Positions 33,755-42,368 of a stretch of DNA of 55,093 bases are shown in pieces (position 1 is the first letter of the stretch; every line of letters begins with the position of its first letter). The notes under the pieces were generated by a model. That model searched no databases and was not told where the DNA came from. It saw only the letters and a list, made by a program, of their open reading frames with translations. This DNA is from Flavobacterium poyangense (GTDB lineage Bacteria; Bacteroidota; Bacteroidia; Flavobacteriales; Flavobacteriaceae). The position numbers and the translations under genes were made by a program. The stretch spans positions 1 through 55,093 of the forward strand of contig NZ_JAALLN010000026.1 of NCBI RefSeq assembly GCF_011751075.1. The letters are read 5' to 3'.

Positions 33755-34162
33755 ATGAGTACATTAACAAAACCAAACCACATGGGGCGCAAAATCAGCC
33801 GTATCCGTGAACTGAAAGACATGAAACAGGAAGCACTGGCACAGGCTATGGGAACAAACCAGCAGACTGTTTCGATATTAGAAAATAGTGAAGATATCGA
33901 TGATGAAAAATTAGCAGAAGTGGCAAAAGCCTTGGGAGTAACTGTTGAAGCAATTAAAAATTTTTCTGATGAAGGTGTAATCAATTACTTCAATACTTTT
34001 GGTGATAACAGCTTTACAAATGGAGCCTTTAATGCTAGCCACTGTAATTTTAATCCTCTTGATAAATTAGTAGAAGTTTACGAAGAAAACAAAAAACTTT
34101 ATGAGCGTCTTTTAGATGCTGAAAAAGAAAAAAATTCTTATTTGGAAAAACTAATTAAATAA
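33755..34162 (+). CDS. XRE-family transcriptional regulator
   Basis: 135 aa. The N-terminal HTH_3 domain runs from KISRIRELKDMKQEALAQAMGTNQQTVSILEN. The middle has an NAF-rich low-complexity piece (NTFGDNSFTNGAFNASHCNF) and the C-terminus is a coiled coil (EVYEENKKLYERLLDAEKEK) for oligomerisation. A TATCTTTG box at 33743-33750 ends 4 bases before the ATG, predicting a leaderless mRNA. The OLD-like nuclease is 74 bases downstream, so this is its likely regulator. Confidence 0.88.
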   Translation: MSTLTKPNHMGRKISRIRELKDMKQEALAQAMGTNQQTVSILENSEDIDDEKLAEVAKALGVTVEAIKNFSDEGVINYFNTFGDNSFTNGAFNASHCNFNPLDKLVEVYEENKKLYERLLDAEKEKNSYLEKLIK

Positions 34163-34236
34163 AATACTTTTTTGTCAAACAATTATATTAAGACTGTTGC
34201 AATACAGTCTTTTTTTTATAGTAATTTTAATTCAAT

Positions 34237-36039
34237 ATGAAATTCAAAGAATTCAAGATCAATAATTTTAAGGGGATAAATAGTATAGTTGTAAGTTTAG
34301 ACAAATCTCCAAATGCTAATGTATATACCTTAATTGGACTGAATGAAAGCGGTAAAACTAGTATATTGGAAGCTATCAATTTTTTTGATCAAAATAATGA
34401 AGCTTTGAGAGCGTTAGATTTGCCTGGATCAAAAATAGAAGATTATAATTCAATTATTCCGATAAGCAAAAGAGATAATTATACAGGAATATCATCTATA
34501 GAGGCAACAATAAAATTTGAATCTGATGATATTGATAAAATAAACAATTTTATAAGCGAAAATACTAAATACGAGAAAATATCTACAGTTGACGAGATAA
34601 GGATAACTAGAAATTACGAATTCAAGGATTCAACATTTGTGAAAACAAATAATAACTGGACTGGTATTGATTGTCTACAAAAAAATTCTACAGAGATATG
34701 CAAATTAAGTAAAGAAGAAAATAAGAAAATAGCTGATTTTTGTAAAGGATTAATTCCTAGTATACTTTATTTCCCAAATTTTTTATTTGATTTTCCGTCT
34801 AAAATTTACCTTGAAAGTAATGAAGATCTTACTGCTAAAGAAACATTTTATTTTGAGTTAATTCAAGACATTTTATTTTCTTTGGAGAATGACACTACTA
34901 TTGAAACACATCTGATTGCAAGAATTAAAAGTGTTGATGAAAATGATAAGAGAAACTTAATGACTTTATTAAAAAAAATGAATAATAAAGTCACTGCTGT
35001 TGTTTTTGGAGCGTGGAATGAAATTTTTTCTAAAAGTTTAACTGGTACAAAAGTTCAAATTAGCTATGGAACAGATAAAAAAGGCAGTTTTCTTCAATTT
35101 GACATTGAAACTGGAGATGGCATCTATAAAATCAATGAAAGATCATTAGGATTTCGCTGGTTTTTTACTTTCTTACTATTTACACAGTTTAGACCATTCA
35201 GGAAAGACTCTACCCAAAACATAATATTCTTATTTGATGAACCGGCGTCAAATTTGCATTCAAATGCGCAAAAACAATTATTAAAAAGTTTTGAAAATTT
35301 AACCAAGAATAATAAAATTATTTATGCGACTCATAGTCATCATTTGGTAAACTCGAAATGGCTTGAAAGTACATACGTAGTAAAAAACGAGGGATTAAAT
35401 TTAGAAAATATTGAGGATTTTAATATAAAACAAACAGACATTAAAATTATACCTTATCGAACTTTTGTTACGCATCATCCCCATAATACTGCTTACTTCC
35501 AACCTATTTTAGATGTGTTAGATTATGTTCCAAGTGATTTCGACAATATTAATAATGCAATTTTAATGGAAGGAAAAAATGATTTCTACACTTTGCAATA
35601 TTTTAAAGACATCATATTAAATGATAACAATTGTTTTAGTATCATACCAAGTACTGGATCAGGAAATTTAGATACTCTAATTAGTTTGTATATTGGATGG
35701 GGAAAAAATTTCATCATTCTTCTTGATTCAGATAAAGAAGGTCATTTACAAAAGAATAGATATATTTCAGAGTATGGAATATACATAGAATCTAAAGTTT
35801 TTACCTTAGGCGACATTGATCCATCATGGAATAATTTTAACATGGAAGATTTATTTACTGCAAATGATAAAATAAATTTACAGTTATCTAAATATTTTGA
35901 AGCAAAGAAATATAAAAAAACTATATTCAATAGAACTATCCAAGAGTACTTAATAAATAAAGAATTCTACGAATTTGAAAATACTACAAATGAAAACTTT
36001 GCTAAAGTTTTAAATTTTTTTAGTACTAAACTATCATAA
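34237..36039 (+). CDS. OLD-family ATPase/TOPRIM endonuclease, putative defence gene
   Basis: 600 aa. N-terminal ABC/SMC-type ATPase: Walker A GLNESGKT at 34-41, Walker B LFDEPASNLH at about 332-341 and the His loop YATHSHHLV. The C-terminal TOPRIM domain has EGKND at about 444 and LLDSDKEG at about 494. This is the OLD/GajA architecture. No UvrD-like GajB helicase, no reverse transcriptase and no DUF4435 partner are next to it, so it is not a standard Gabija, retron or PARIS locus. Very AT-rich compared with the mobilisation genes that follow, which suggests separate origin. Confidence 0.88.
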   Translation: MKFKEFKINNFKGINSIVVSLDKSPNANVYTLIGLNESGKTSILEAINFFDQNNEALRALDLPGSKIEDYNSIIPISKRDNYTGISSIEATIKFESDDIDKINNFISENTKYEKISTVDEIRITRNYEFKDSTFVKTNNNWTGIDCLQKNSTEICKLSKEENKKIADFCKGLIPSILYFPNFLFDFPSKIYLESNEDLTAKETFYFELIQDILFSLENDTTIETHLIARIKSVDENDKRNLMTLLKKMNNKVTAVVFGAWNEIFSKSLTGTKVQISYGTDKKGSFLQFDIETGDGIYKINERSLGFRWFFTFLLFTQFRPFRKDSTQNIIFLFDEPASNLHSNAQKQLLKSFENLTKNNKIIYATHSHHLVNSKWLESTYVVKNEGLNLENIEDFNIKQTDIKIIPYRTFVTHHPHNTAYFQPILDVLDYVPSDFDNINNAILMEGKNDFYTLQYFKDIILNDNNCFSIIPSTGSGNLDTLISLYIGWGKNFIILLDSDKEGHLQKNRYISEYGIYIESKVFTLGDIDPSWNNFNMEDLFTANDKINLQLSKYFEAKKYKKTIFNRTIQEYLINKEFYEFENTTNENFAKVLNFFSTKLS

Positions 36040-36494
36040 ATAATATTATTTTTTTTGATTGAAAAATTTGATCAAGCATAGTTCCTTAATAGACTTCAAC
36101 GCAAAAAAAGCAAAGCAAGGTATTGGACACAGCCAGAGAAGTGCGCATAACATTTTTCTTCGTTCCTCAAAAAATGCCCTTCGGGACTTATAGCACTTCA
36201 CCTGTATGCTTGTCCAATTAAAGACTGCTTTCTTTTTTCCCTTTTTCTTTTTTTAAACATTTATTCATTGTAACAGCCTACAGCCATCATGCACATATTT
36301 TGCGCATGATACATATAGATATTTTCCTTAAATTAGAAGCCTGCTTTTAAAAATCTCCAAAGATTGCCACGTTCCTGCAATCAGCAAGATGAACGGTTGT
36401 TTAACAACCGCCTATCTTGCCACCCATTGCCTCGGAACTCGGCGGTGGAGAAACTTAAAAGATAAGAGTTTGATAATAATGAAAATGAAAGATT
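36040..36494. other. Candidate oriT region upstream of mobC
   Basis: No gene. Two clear inverted repeats are present: ATCATGC/GCATGAT around 36286-36311, and a nested one at 36384-36420 (GCAAGAT...ATCTTGC outside, CGGTTG..CAACCG inside). The second sits 75 bases before mobC, the usual place for a transfer origin in Bacteroidota mobilisable elements. The nick site itself cannot be read. Confidence 0.6.
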
Positions 36495-36884
36495 ATGAAA
36501 AGAGAAAATTCAAACAGAACACGAATCGTGGGACTGCGATTCACTCCCATGGAGTATGCCGAACTGGAAAAAAGATTCAGAGCAAGCACCTGCCGAAAAT
36601 TAAGTGATCACATCAGAAGCCACTTATTCAACAAACCAATTGTAGCCATTTACAGAAACCAGTCTTTAGACGAACTGATGGAAGAAACAGCTGTACTCAC
36701 TTCCGAATTACGGGCAATAGGCAATAATATCAATCAAATTGCCAGAAAGATAAACACGCTCAAAACAATTCCCGATTTCAAAGGACACCTTTATCTATTC
36801 GAAATCCAAAGAGAAAGGCTTTTTGATAAAATGGAAGAAGTCTCAAGTCACACCCAGAAAATCGCAGAAAAATGGTTGCAGTAA
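36495..36884 (+). CDS. MobC-like relaxosome protein
   Basis: 129 aa. The N-terminal ribbon-helix-helix (RTRIVGLRFTPMEYAELEKR) is followed by the conserved MobC core (LDELMEETAVLTSELRAIGNNINQIARKIN). It binds oriT and helps the relaxase open the DNA. It overlaps the relaxase start by 13 bases. Confidence 0.9.
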   Translation: MKRENSNRTRIVGLRFTPMEYAELEKRFRASTCRKLSDHIRSHLFNKPIVAIYRNQSLDELMEETAVLTSELRAIGNNINQIARKINTLKTIPDFKGHLYLFEIQRERLFDKMEEVSSHTQKIAEKWLQ

Positions 36885-38116
36885 TAAAAACAAGCTCGTC
36901 CATAAGAGCCATTCTGAATTACAACGAAAATAAAGTTGAGATCGGAAAAGCGGAATGCATAAGTGCTGTGAATTATCCGCTTGAACTGGAAAAACTGAGT
37001 TTCACTTCAAAATTAAACCGCTTTCTAAAACTGGCAGAACTCAATACCAATGCGAAGCGGAATACGGTGCATATCTCTCTCAATTTTGATCCCGCCGAGA
37101 ATCATTCGAAAGAAAAACTGGCTGAAATTGCGGATGTCTACATGGAAAAAATGGGCTTCGGCAGACAGCCTTATCTGGTGTATCAGCATTATGATGCAGG
37201 GCATCCGCACTGCCATATAGTGACAAACAACATTCAGAGAGACGGAAAAAGAATCGATCTGCATTTACTGGGAATCAGAAAATCAGAACCTGCCCGAAAA
37301 GAAATTGAAGAAATGTTCGGACTTATTAAAGCAGAAGGAAGAAAACAGAAAGAACAATTTTCGTTAAATCCGATAGATGTCGGCAGAGTCCAATACGGAA
37401 AAGCAGAGTCCAGAAAGGCTATCAATTCAGTTTTAAACAAGGTTTTATTTGACTATAAATATTCGAGCCTGCCTGAACTCAACGCAGTCTTAAATCTTTA
37501 TAATATCCATGCTGACAGAGGAAGCGAGGAATCGAGAGTTTTTAAAAACAATGGACTGCTTTACAAGATACTTGACCAGAATTCAAAACCGATAGGCGTG
37601 CCGATAAAAGCCAGCGAATTCTACAGCAAACCTACCTTAAAATTTCTAGAAGCAAAGTTTAAGTCTAATGAAGCAGAGAAAGAGTCTTTTAAAAAATATG
37701 TAAAAAATGCGATAAAACTGGCTTTCTTTCGTGAAACCATAACTTCTCCCGAAATATTATCCAAAGTACTGGAAAGAGAAAGCATTCATACGATATTAAG
37801 AAAAAGCAGGGAAGGACAGCTTTACGGAATAACTTACGTTGACCATAAAACCAGATCCGTTTTCAACGGAAGCAGTCTTGGAAAAGAATTCAGTGCAAAA
37901 GGAATTCAGGAAAGTTGTGCAATAATCATTCTTGCACTTGAGAAAAAACACAAAAACTCTGTCTCAATAAGTTCTGAAAACTTCCAAAATCTTGAAGCGA
38001 AAGATTACATAAAAGAAAATCTGTTAGATATTCTACTTCGTGGAGAAAAAGTAGCTGATTATGTTTCGAAACAGTTTAAACAAAAAAAGAAAAAGAGACT
38101 TTATAAAGGGATTTAA
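36872..38116 (+). CDS. Relaxase/mobilisation nuclease
   Basis: 414 aa. Relaxase domain with the N-terminal ILNYNENKV segment (Y17 a candidate nucleophile) and the His cluster H106-x-D108, H111, H113, H115 in YQHYDAGHPHCHIVTNN. It nicks and covalently holds one strand at oriT for conjugal mobilisation. No coupling protein or secretion genes are in the window, so the element is mobilisable and needs a helper. The C-terminal part is basic and unannotated. Confidence 0.92.
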   Translation: MVAVIKTSSSIRAILNYNENKVEIGKAECISAVNYPLELEKLSFTSKLNRFLKLAELNTNAKRNTVHISLNFDPAENHSKEKLAEIADVYMEKMGFGRQPYLVYQHYDAGHPHCHIVTNNIQRDGKRIDLHLLGIRKSEPARKEIEEMFGLIKAEGRKQKEQFSLNPIDVGRVQYGKAESRKAINSVLNKVLFDYKYSSLPELNAVLNLYNIHADRGSEESRVFKNNGLLYKILDQNSKPIGVPIKASEFYSKPTLKFLEAKFKSNEAEKESFKKYVKNAIKLAFFRETITSPEILSKVLERESIHTILRKSREGQLYGITYVDHKTRSVFNGSSLGKEFSAKGIQESCAIIILALEKKHKNSVSISSENFQNLEAKDYIKENLLDILLRGEKVADYVSKQFKQKKKKRLYKGI

Positions 38117-38120
38117 ATAA

Positions 38121-38146
38121 TTAAGGGTGCAAAAATGCACCCTTAA
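38121..38146 (+). terminator. Terminator after the relaxase
   Basis: TTAAGGGTGC and GCACCCTTAA form a perfect stem 5 bases after the stop codon. It marks the end of the mobilisation module. Confidence 0.8.
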
Positions 38147-38154
38147 CTTTGTCT

Positions 38155-38220
38155 CCACTTTGTGTTAGCACATCCAAATTAAGCCTAATACCCAAATTGC
38201 TTGTAGAGTGTGTTAGGCAC
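38155..38220 (-). repeat. attC-like site A, truncated
   Basis: On the minus strand it begins just after the stop of the 239-aa gene: TGTGCCTAACACACTCTACA, then a segment with AATTTGGGTATTAGGCTTAAT that matches the arm and core border of site C. The opposite arm is missing; sequence changes to unrelated DNA before the relaxase terminator. The array seems to be cut here by the mobilisation module. Confidence 0.6.
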
Positions 38221-38222
38221 AG

Positions 38223-38942
38223 TTATTCTTCTTCTTCTACGTTTAATATTTTTCGAAATCTGTCTTCTATTTCATTTATTTTTAGTGGTAAATTTTCTTT
38301 TAGTTCTTTGGAGATTTTAGACCTTTCTTCTGAGTAATGTTTGAAATATTCTTCCGTTAATTGACCACTCTTTACTCTTTCTTGTCCATAGCCAAATTCC
38401 CAATTTTTATCCCAATATTCTTTAAAAACTTCGTCAATATAATTACAGAAAGCTTTTGAAAAGTAGAGTTTATTTATTAGATAAAAGTTTTTAAATTCAT
38501 TTATTGCAATGTTTGCTCTGTTAGTTCTTTCTTGACTTTCTTTTTCTGCATCTTCTATGATTGGATGCATAAAATTTGTCCAATCAACCATTGCAGAATG
38601 AAGTTCAATTAGTTTTTTATAAAGCTCTAATATAATTTTAGCCCTTTCTTGGTGTAAGAAGCTGAACTGAATTTGGTGTGTAATATTTGCTTTTGCTAGA
38701 TCTGACTTTAAAGGTTCAATTTTTAAAGTGAGTTCTTCACTTAATTTACTCTTATAAACTTCCATTTGTTCTTGAAAATCTTTTTTCACTTTTTCGGTCA
38801 AACGTGTAAGTTCTTCGGCAGTTGATAGTTTTGCAACTTCTTTTCCAAGTGATGCAAGCCAAGATTTGTAAAATATAAAATATGATGCAATTAAAAATAG
38901 AATTACCTCTATCACAATTTGAATTATTTGTTCTTTAGTCAT
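38223..38942 (-). CDS. Membrane-anchored coiled-coil protein, unknown
   Basis: 239 aa. One N-terminal membrane helix (IIQIVIEVILFLIASYFIFY) and a long charged helical region (LTRLTEKVKKDFQEQMEVYK...). No enzymatic motif. It is 17 bases downstream of the 204-aa gene and shares the same cassette, being followed by attC-like site A. A joint function of the two membrane proteins is likely but unknown. Confidence 0.75.
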   Translation of the reverse strand: MTKEQIIQIVIEVILFLIASYFIFYKSWLASLGKEVAKLSTAEELTRLTEKVKKDFQEQMEVYKSKLSEELTLKIEPLKSDLAKANITHQIQFSFLHQERAKIILELYKKLIELHSAMVDWTNFMHPIIEDAEKESQERTNRANIAINEFKNFYLINKLYFSKAFCNYIDEVFKEYWDKNWEFGYGQERVKSGQLTEEYFKHYSEERSKISKELKENLPLKINEIEDRFRKILNVEEEE

Positions 38943-38959
38943 AATTTTTGCTAAGTCAG

Positions 38960-39574
38960 TTATTTTTCCTTTTTAAGAGTGCTATTTAGTTTCAACATTT
39001 CTATTTCTTTTGCTTGATTGATATTTGTAGTTTTTTGTTGATTCAACTCATTCTCAATCTTAGTTTTATCATATTCCGCTTTGTATAAGCCAAAAAAATA
39101 TGATAAGCCACAAGAAATTGTCAATATTGTCCAAAAGAGTGCAGATGAAAATATATCTTTTTCCTGAAATGGATTTGGTGTGTGTGATTTTGGTAAGGCC
39201 AATTTTTCAGTAAATTCATTTTCAATGAGTTCTAAAAGTATTAAAAATTTATTTTTATCTTCTAGCCAAGCCTCATTATTTCTATAATGGAACGAATTCC
39301 ATAATCCTTCTTTAGGTCTAAAATTAATTTTTCCCAAAAGAGAATAATAATTACTATTATCTTCCAAATGGACAGCAAAAAAGCCTAATAACTTTCTTTT
39401 TATCTTTTGGGTTTCTTCTAATCGTTTAAATTGAAGATCAACAATTTTGTCTTTTTCTTCTTTGGAAGTTTCATTATTATAACTTGTAAATTCTTCGTTA
39501 GTATAGATTTCATTAGGAAGATCTTCAACTTCGTGCCTAAAATCTTTTATTCTGTTTAGTGTTTTTATATCCAA
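38960..39574 (-). CDS. C-terminally anchored membrane protein, unknown
   Basis: 204 aa. Soluble helical N-terminal part (LNRIKDFRHEVEDLPNE...), one membrane helix near residue 150-170 (FSSALFWTILTISCGLSYFF) and a coiled C-tail. No recognised domain. It begins 17 bases after attC-like site B and precedes the 239-aa gene; together they appear to be one two-gene cassette. Confidence 0.72.
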   Translation of the reverse strand: MDIKTLNRIKDFRHEVEDLPNEIYTNEEFTSYNNETSKEEKDKIVDLQFKRLEETQKIKRKLLGFFAVHLEDNSNYYSLLGKINFRPKEGLWNSFHYRNNEAWLEDKNKFLILLELIENEFTEKLALPKSHTPNPFQEKDIFSSALFWTILTISCGLSYFFGLYKAEYDKTKIENELNQQKTTNINQAKEIEMLKLNSTLKKEK

Positions 39575-39590
39575 TTTTTCGGTTTTTTGG

Positions 39591-39622
39591 TGTAATTGTG
39601 CCTAACGGCTGGTAACAGCCGT
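39591..39622 (-). repeat. attC-like site B, short form
   Basis: Minus strand: ACGGCTGTTACCAGCCGTTAGGCAC. It contains the 7-mer GTTAGGC (GTTRRRY of attC R') and a CGGCTG..CAGCCG stem like the ends of sites C and D, but lacks the central core. It lies between two minus-strand genes of unrelated type. Confidence 0.6.
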
Positions 39623-39626
39623 TTTT

Positions 39627-40967
39627 TTATTTATTAAAATCACTTTCTGAAATATTTTGCGAGTTAAATGAATTTGAAATACCACTTGAAACAACATCAA
39701 GGCTTAATTGATAACTTGGAATACTTCTTCCATTAGTATCTCGCTGAATATTAAAGTCTAAAATGTCTTCTCCTTTTTCATATAATGGGTTTTTAATGAA
39801 TTTGCCAACACATTGTTCATTTTCAACTTTAGACAGCCAATCTTTTCCATATGCAATTTTTAAATAATATTTTCCTTCTGGAATATTTTCAATACTATAA
39901 GTTGTTCCGCTATTTATGAAAACATATCTTATACATTTTTCGGTTTCCATATTCATAAGCTTTATAGAAACGTCCGTTCCACCACCAACAATTACCTCTA
40001 AACGATTCTTTATTTTCCCTTTAGTTGGTTTGAAGTTGTAACAAGATGAAAGTTGCCCATTTTCAATTTCTTCTTCTTTCCAACCTTCTGAAATTAACTT
40101 TTCTTTCTCTTTTTTATATGTATCTTCACTTTGCTTTTTTAAAGTTTCTTGACCTACAAAAGTTTTATCTAAATCTCCATTTTTTGGTTTTTCAACAGTT
40201 TGATTTATTGTCTCTGATTTAATATTCTCATTCCATAAATCTGTAATATCTTCACTTAATATTTTTTCTCCCAACCATAATATTTCTTTTTGATTTAACG
40301 GTTTTGAAGTAAATATTCCAAAAGCTTTTACTGTTCCTGAATAAAATTCATTTGAATATTCAAGATTTAAAGTTTCTTTTGTCTTACCCATATTATTATA
40401 GTTGATGGAATTTTTTGCAGTAATATAATATTCTATTGTTACGTTTTTTGGAGTATGTATTTTTAGAATTTTTTTTTCGTATCTCGAAGAAAAATTAATT
40501 ACATCATTTAAATTTAAGTCCAAGGTTTCATCTTTATTCCAAACTTTATTGTTTTCCAATAAAATATAAGGTTTTATATAGTTGAATGTTTTTTCGTTTT
40601 CAAAAGTATATTTTATCAAAATAGTTAATTTACATTTTTCTATTATTTGATTTGAATTGTTTTTAATGCTTATTTTGGATTGAATTCCTTTTAGTTTTTC
40701 TTTAAAAAACCTTTCTTTCAGGTCTTGAACTTCTTCATAACTTGGTGAGTCATATCTAGGGTATTGATATCTAGAGTCTAGATATCTAGAGTATTCATTT
40801 ATAATAAAATTGTCAACTGCTTGTTGAGTGATTTTTAAGTTTGAAATATCATCATTTTTAATGAGCCTATTTTCGTTAGAAATAATTTCAAACTCGTTGT
40901 TTTTACAAGAGGAAAAAAGTAAAATAATTACGAGCAAATAAAAATAGTTATATAGTTTTTTTTTCAT
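39627..40967 (-). CDS. Lipoprotein, unknown
   Basis: 446 aa. SPII signal with C21 in IILLFSSC. The rest shows no motif I recognise. The C-terminal third has GGTDVSIKLMNMETEKCIRY and EGKYYLKIAYGKDW, a beta-sandwich-like pattern. It is preceded by attC-like site C and followed by site B, so it is a single-gene cassette. AT content is as high as in the other array genes. Confidence 0.75.
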   Translation of the reverse strand: MKKKLYNYFYLLVIILLFSSCKNNEFEIISNENRLIKNDDISNLKITQQAVDNFIINEYSRYLDSRYQYPRYDSPSYEEVQDLKERFFKEKLKGIQSKISIKNNSNQIIEKCKLTILIKYTFENEKTFNYIKPYILLENNKVWNKDETLDLNLNDVINFSSRYEKKILKIHTPKNVTIEYYITAKNSINYNNMGKTKETLNLEYSNEFYSGTVKAFGIFTSKPLNQKEILWLGEKILSEDITDLWNENIKSETINQTVEKPKNGDLDKTFVGQETLKKQSEDTYKKEKEKLISEGWKEEEIENGQLSSCYNFKPTKGKIKNRLEVIVGGGTDVSIKLMNMETEKCIRYVFINSGTTYSIENIPEGKYYLKIAYGKDWLSKVENEQCVGKFIKNPLYEKGEDILDFNIQRDTNGRSIPSYQLSLDVVSSGISNSFNSQNISESDFNK

Positions 40968-40980
40968 TTTGGTTGTTTTT

Positions 40981-41104
40981 GTTCTGGTACTACAGTGGGT
41001 TTGGGACTAAATTAAGCCCTATTTTCGGATTTGCCAAAACTTCCAAATACAAAACCATTTTTTCATTAAGCTCAATGCCCAAATCCGTTGTAGCGGCTGT
41101 TACC
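40981..41104 (-). repeat. attC-like site C, full form
   Basis: About 124 bp. Complementary arms at 40990-41005 and 41078-41093 (13 of 16 match) enclose a core shared with site D (ATTTTCGG, TTCCAAAT, ATTAAGC). On the plus strand the outside words are GTTCTGG on the left and CGGCTGTTA on the right, also shared with D. The TAA stop of the 164-aa gene lies inside the end of the site, as in many integron cassettes. Confidence 0.75.
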
Positions 41105-41594
41105 TGCTGGCTTTATTTATTGCTTCTTCAATATTCTCAATTGGATTCACTTTTGACTTTAACCAATTCTCTTTTGTAAAACCATTATCTATCATCCAAT
41201 TTTTCATAAACTTTAGTTTCTCAATTTGATTGGAATTACTCTTGTTAATGAAAAAACTAAAATATGAAATATCAAATTTGTGGTTAATGTCGCTTAATGA
41301 AATAAATATGTCAAGTAAAAAGTTTCCAGCATTTGAAATTGATTTTTTATCAAGACTTGGAGTAAACATTCCATCAAACCCGAAAGCGATTGATTGTATG
41401 ACGGTGTCAACATAGTCACTATTCCATTTAATAATTTCTATTTTAAAATCATTCCAATCTTCATCAAGAAATGTGTTTAGTATATTCTGGATTCCATTAC
41501 TTCCACCACCTAATGACCAATAGTCACTATCAACAGATTCATTCTTTAGGATGAAATTATAGATTGATTTAACTTTATGATTTTCGCTTTGCAT
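41100..41594 (-). CDS. Unknown cytoplasmic protein (cassette gene)
   Basis: 164 aa. Acidic and aromatic-rich with DSDYWSLGGGSNGIQN and FGFDGMFTP. It has the look of an immunity-type or DUF protein, but I recognise no family. Its stop codon is formed by the first bases of attC-like site C, and site D lies upstream, so it is a complete single-gene cassette. Confidence 0.7.
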   Translation of the reverse strand: MQSENHKVKSIYNFILKNESVDSDYWSLGGGSNGIQNILNTFLDEDWNDFKIEIIKWNSDYVDTVIQSIAFGFDGMFTPSLDKKSISNAGNFLLDIFISLSDINHKFDISYFSFFINKSNSNQIEKLKFMKNWMIDNGFTKENWLKSKVNPIENIEEAINKASR

Positions 41595-41638
41595 TATTTC
41601 CTAGTTCAGTTTAGATGGAACGTTCTTTAAGCTTGCAG

Positions 41639-41768
41639 GTAACGTTCTGGCGCTTGGCGAGGTTGGGGATTAAAGATGCGAGATTTTCGGTTAAACACAA
41701 ATTTTCCAAATGCAAGACCAACTTTCCATTAAGCCCAAAACCCCAATCTCGCCAACGGCTGTTATGCC
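41639..41768 (-). repeat. attC-like site D, full form
   Basis: 130 bp. Arms 41654-41668 and 41741-41755 match 14 of 15. The core shares ATTTTCGG, TTCCAAAT, CAA-ACCA and CATTAAGC with site C although the arms differ in sequence. Right end CGGCTGTTATGCC; left end GTAACGTTCTGG. Variable arms with conserved pairing are the hallmark of attC sites. Confidence 0.78.
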
Positions 41769-41876
41769 TTCGGTTCTTTATTTATTGTAATTTTCACGTT
41801 TCAATTTTCGGTTTAGTTTCTGCACCGTTTTAAAGTCAGAAACACTTTTAAAATTAATTATTATGTCAAATTTTTT

Positions 41877-42347
41877 TTAAGTTGGTTTTACGCAAAATAA
41901 AAAATTACTTGTATTGAAGTAAACACCAAAAAAATGCAGAATATTCAGAATGCTATCGATGGCAACAACAATTGCTCCAAAAACCATCCAACGATTTAAC
42001 CGAACAAGGGAAGCAGACTGTTTCCTCTGTTCGTTCTTCAAATCGTCATACTCGTTTTCTTTTCTTTGGGCTTCCAACAGAGCCTGATGATAACCACCTT
42101 TTTTGATGAAAAATATACCTTCAAATGATATATTATATATGTTCCCGCTTAATGATCCAATTTTTTGAAGATCTTCATATACATAATCATCTTTGACTAA
42201 TTTTAGTAAAGCAGAATAAAGTATTTTGTCATCAATATCTTTTAAAAATGTAGATTTATTTTTGACATCACTTTTTATGAATTGGAATGTATTATGTTTA
42301 GTATCTTTAAGATATGTTAAAAGAGCATCTAATATTTTAAGTTCCAT
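41877..42347 (-). CDS. Membrane protein with winged-helix-like N-terminus, unknown
   Basis: 156 aa. The N-terminal 75 residues (LLTYLKDTKHNTFQF...YSALLKLVKDDYVYED...SFEGIFFIKKGGY) suggest a winged helix. A coiled stretch (RKENEYDDLKNEQRKQ) and one membrane helix (MVFGAIVVAIDSILNILHFF) follow. The frame ends about 110 bases before site D; the gap may hold a lost C-terminus. 21 bases after the lipoprotein gene. Confidence 0.68.
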   Translation of the reverse strand: MELKILDALLTYLKDTKHNTFQFIKSDVKNKSTFLKDIDDKILYSALLKLVKDDYVYEDLQKIGSLSGNIYNISFEGIFFIKKGGYHQALLEAQRKENEYDDLKNEQRKQSASLVRLNRWMVFGAIVVAIDSILNILHFFGVYFNTSNFLFCVKPT

Positions 42348-42368
42348 AAAGATATATTTTTTTATTGT

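Noticed and set aside
34237..36039. Gabija or PARIS system
   Set aside because: Only the GajA-like ATPase/TOPRIM protein is present; no GajB helicase or AriB-like partner adjoins it.
36389..36607. 72-aa frame before mobC
   Set aside because: Out of frame with mobC and overlapping the oriT-like palindrome and mobC start; no features.
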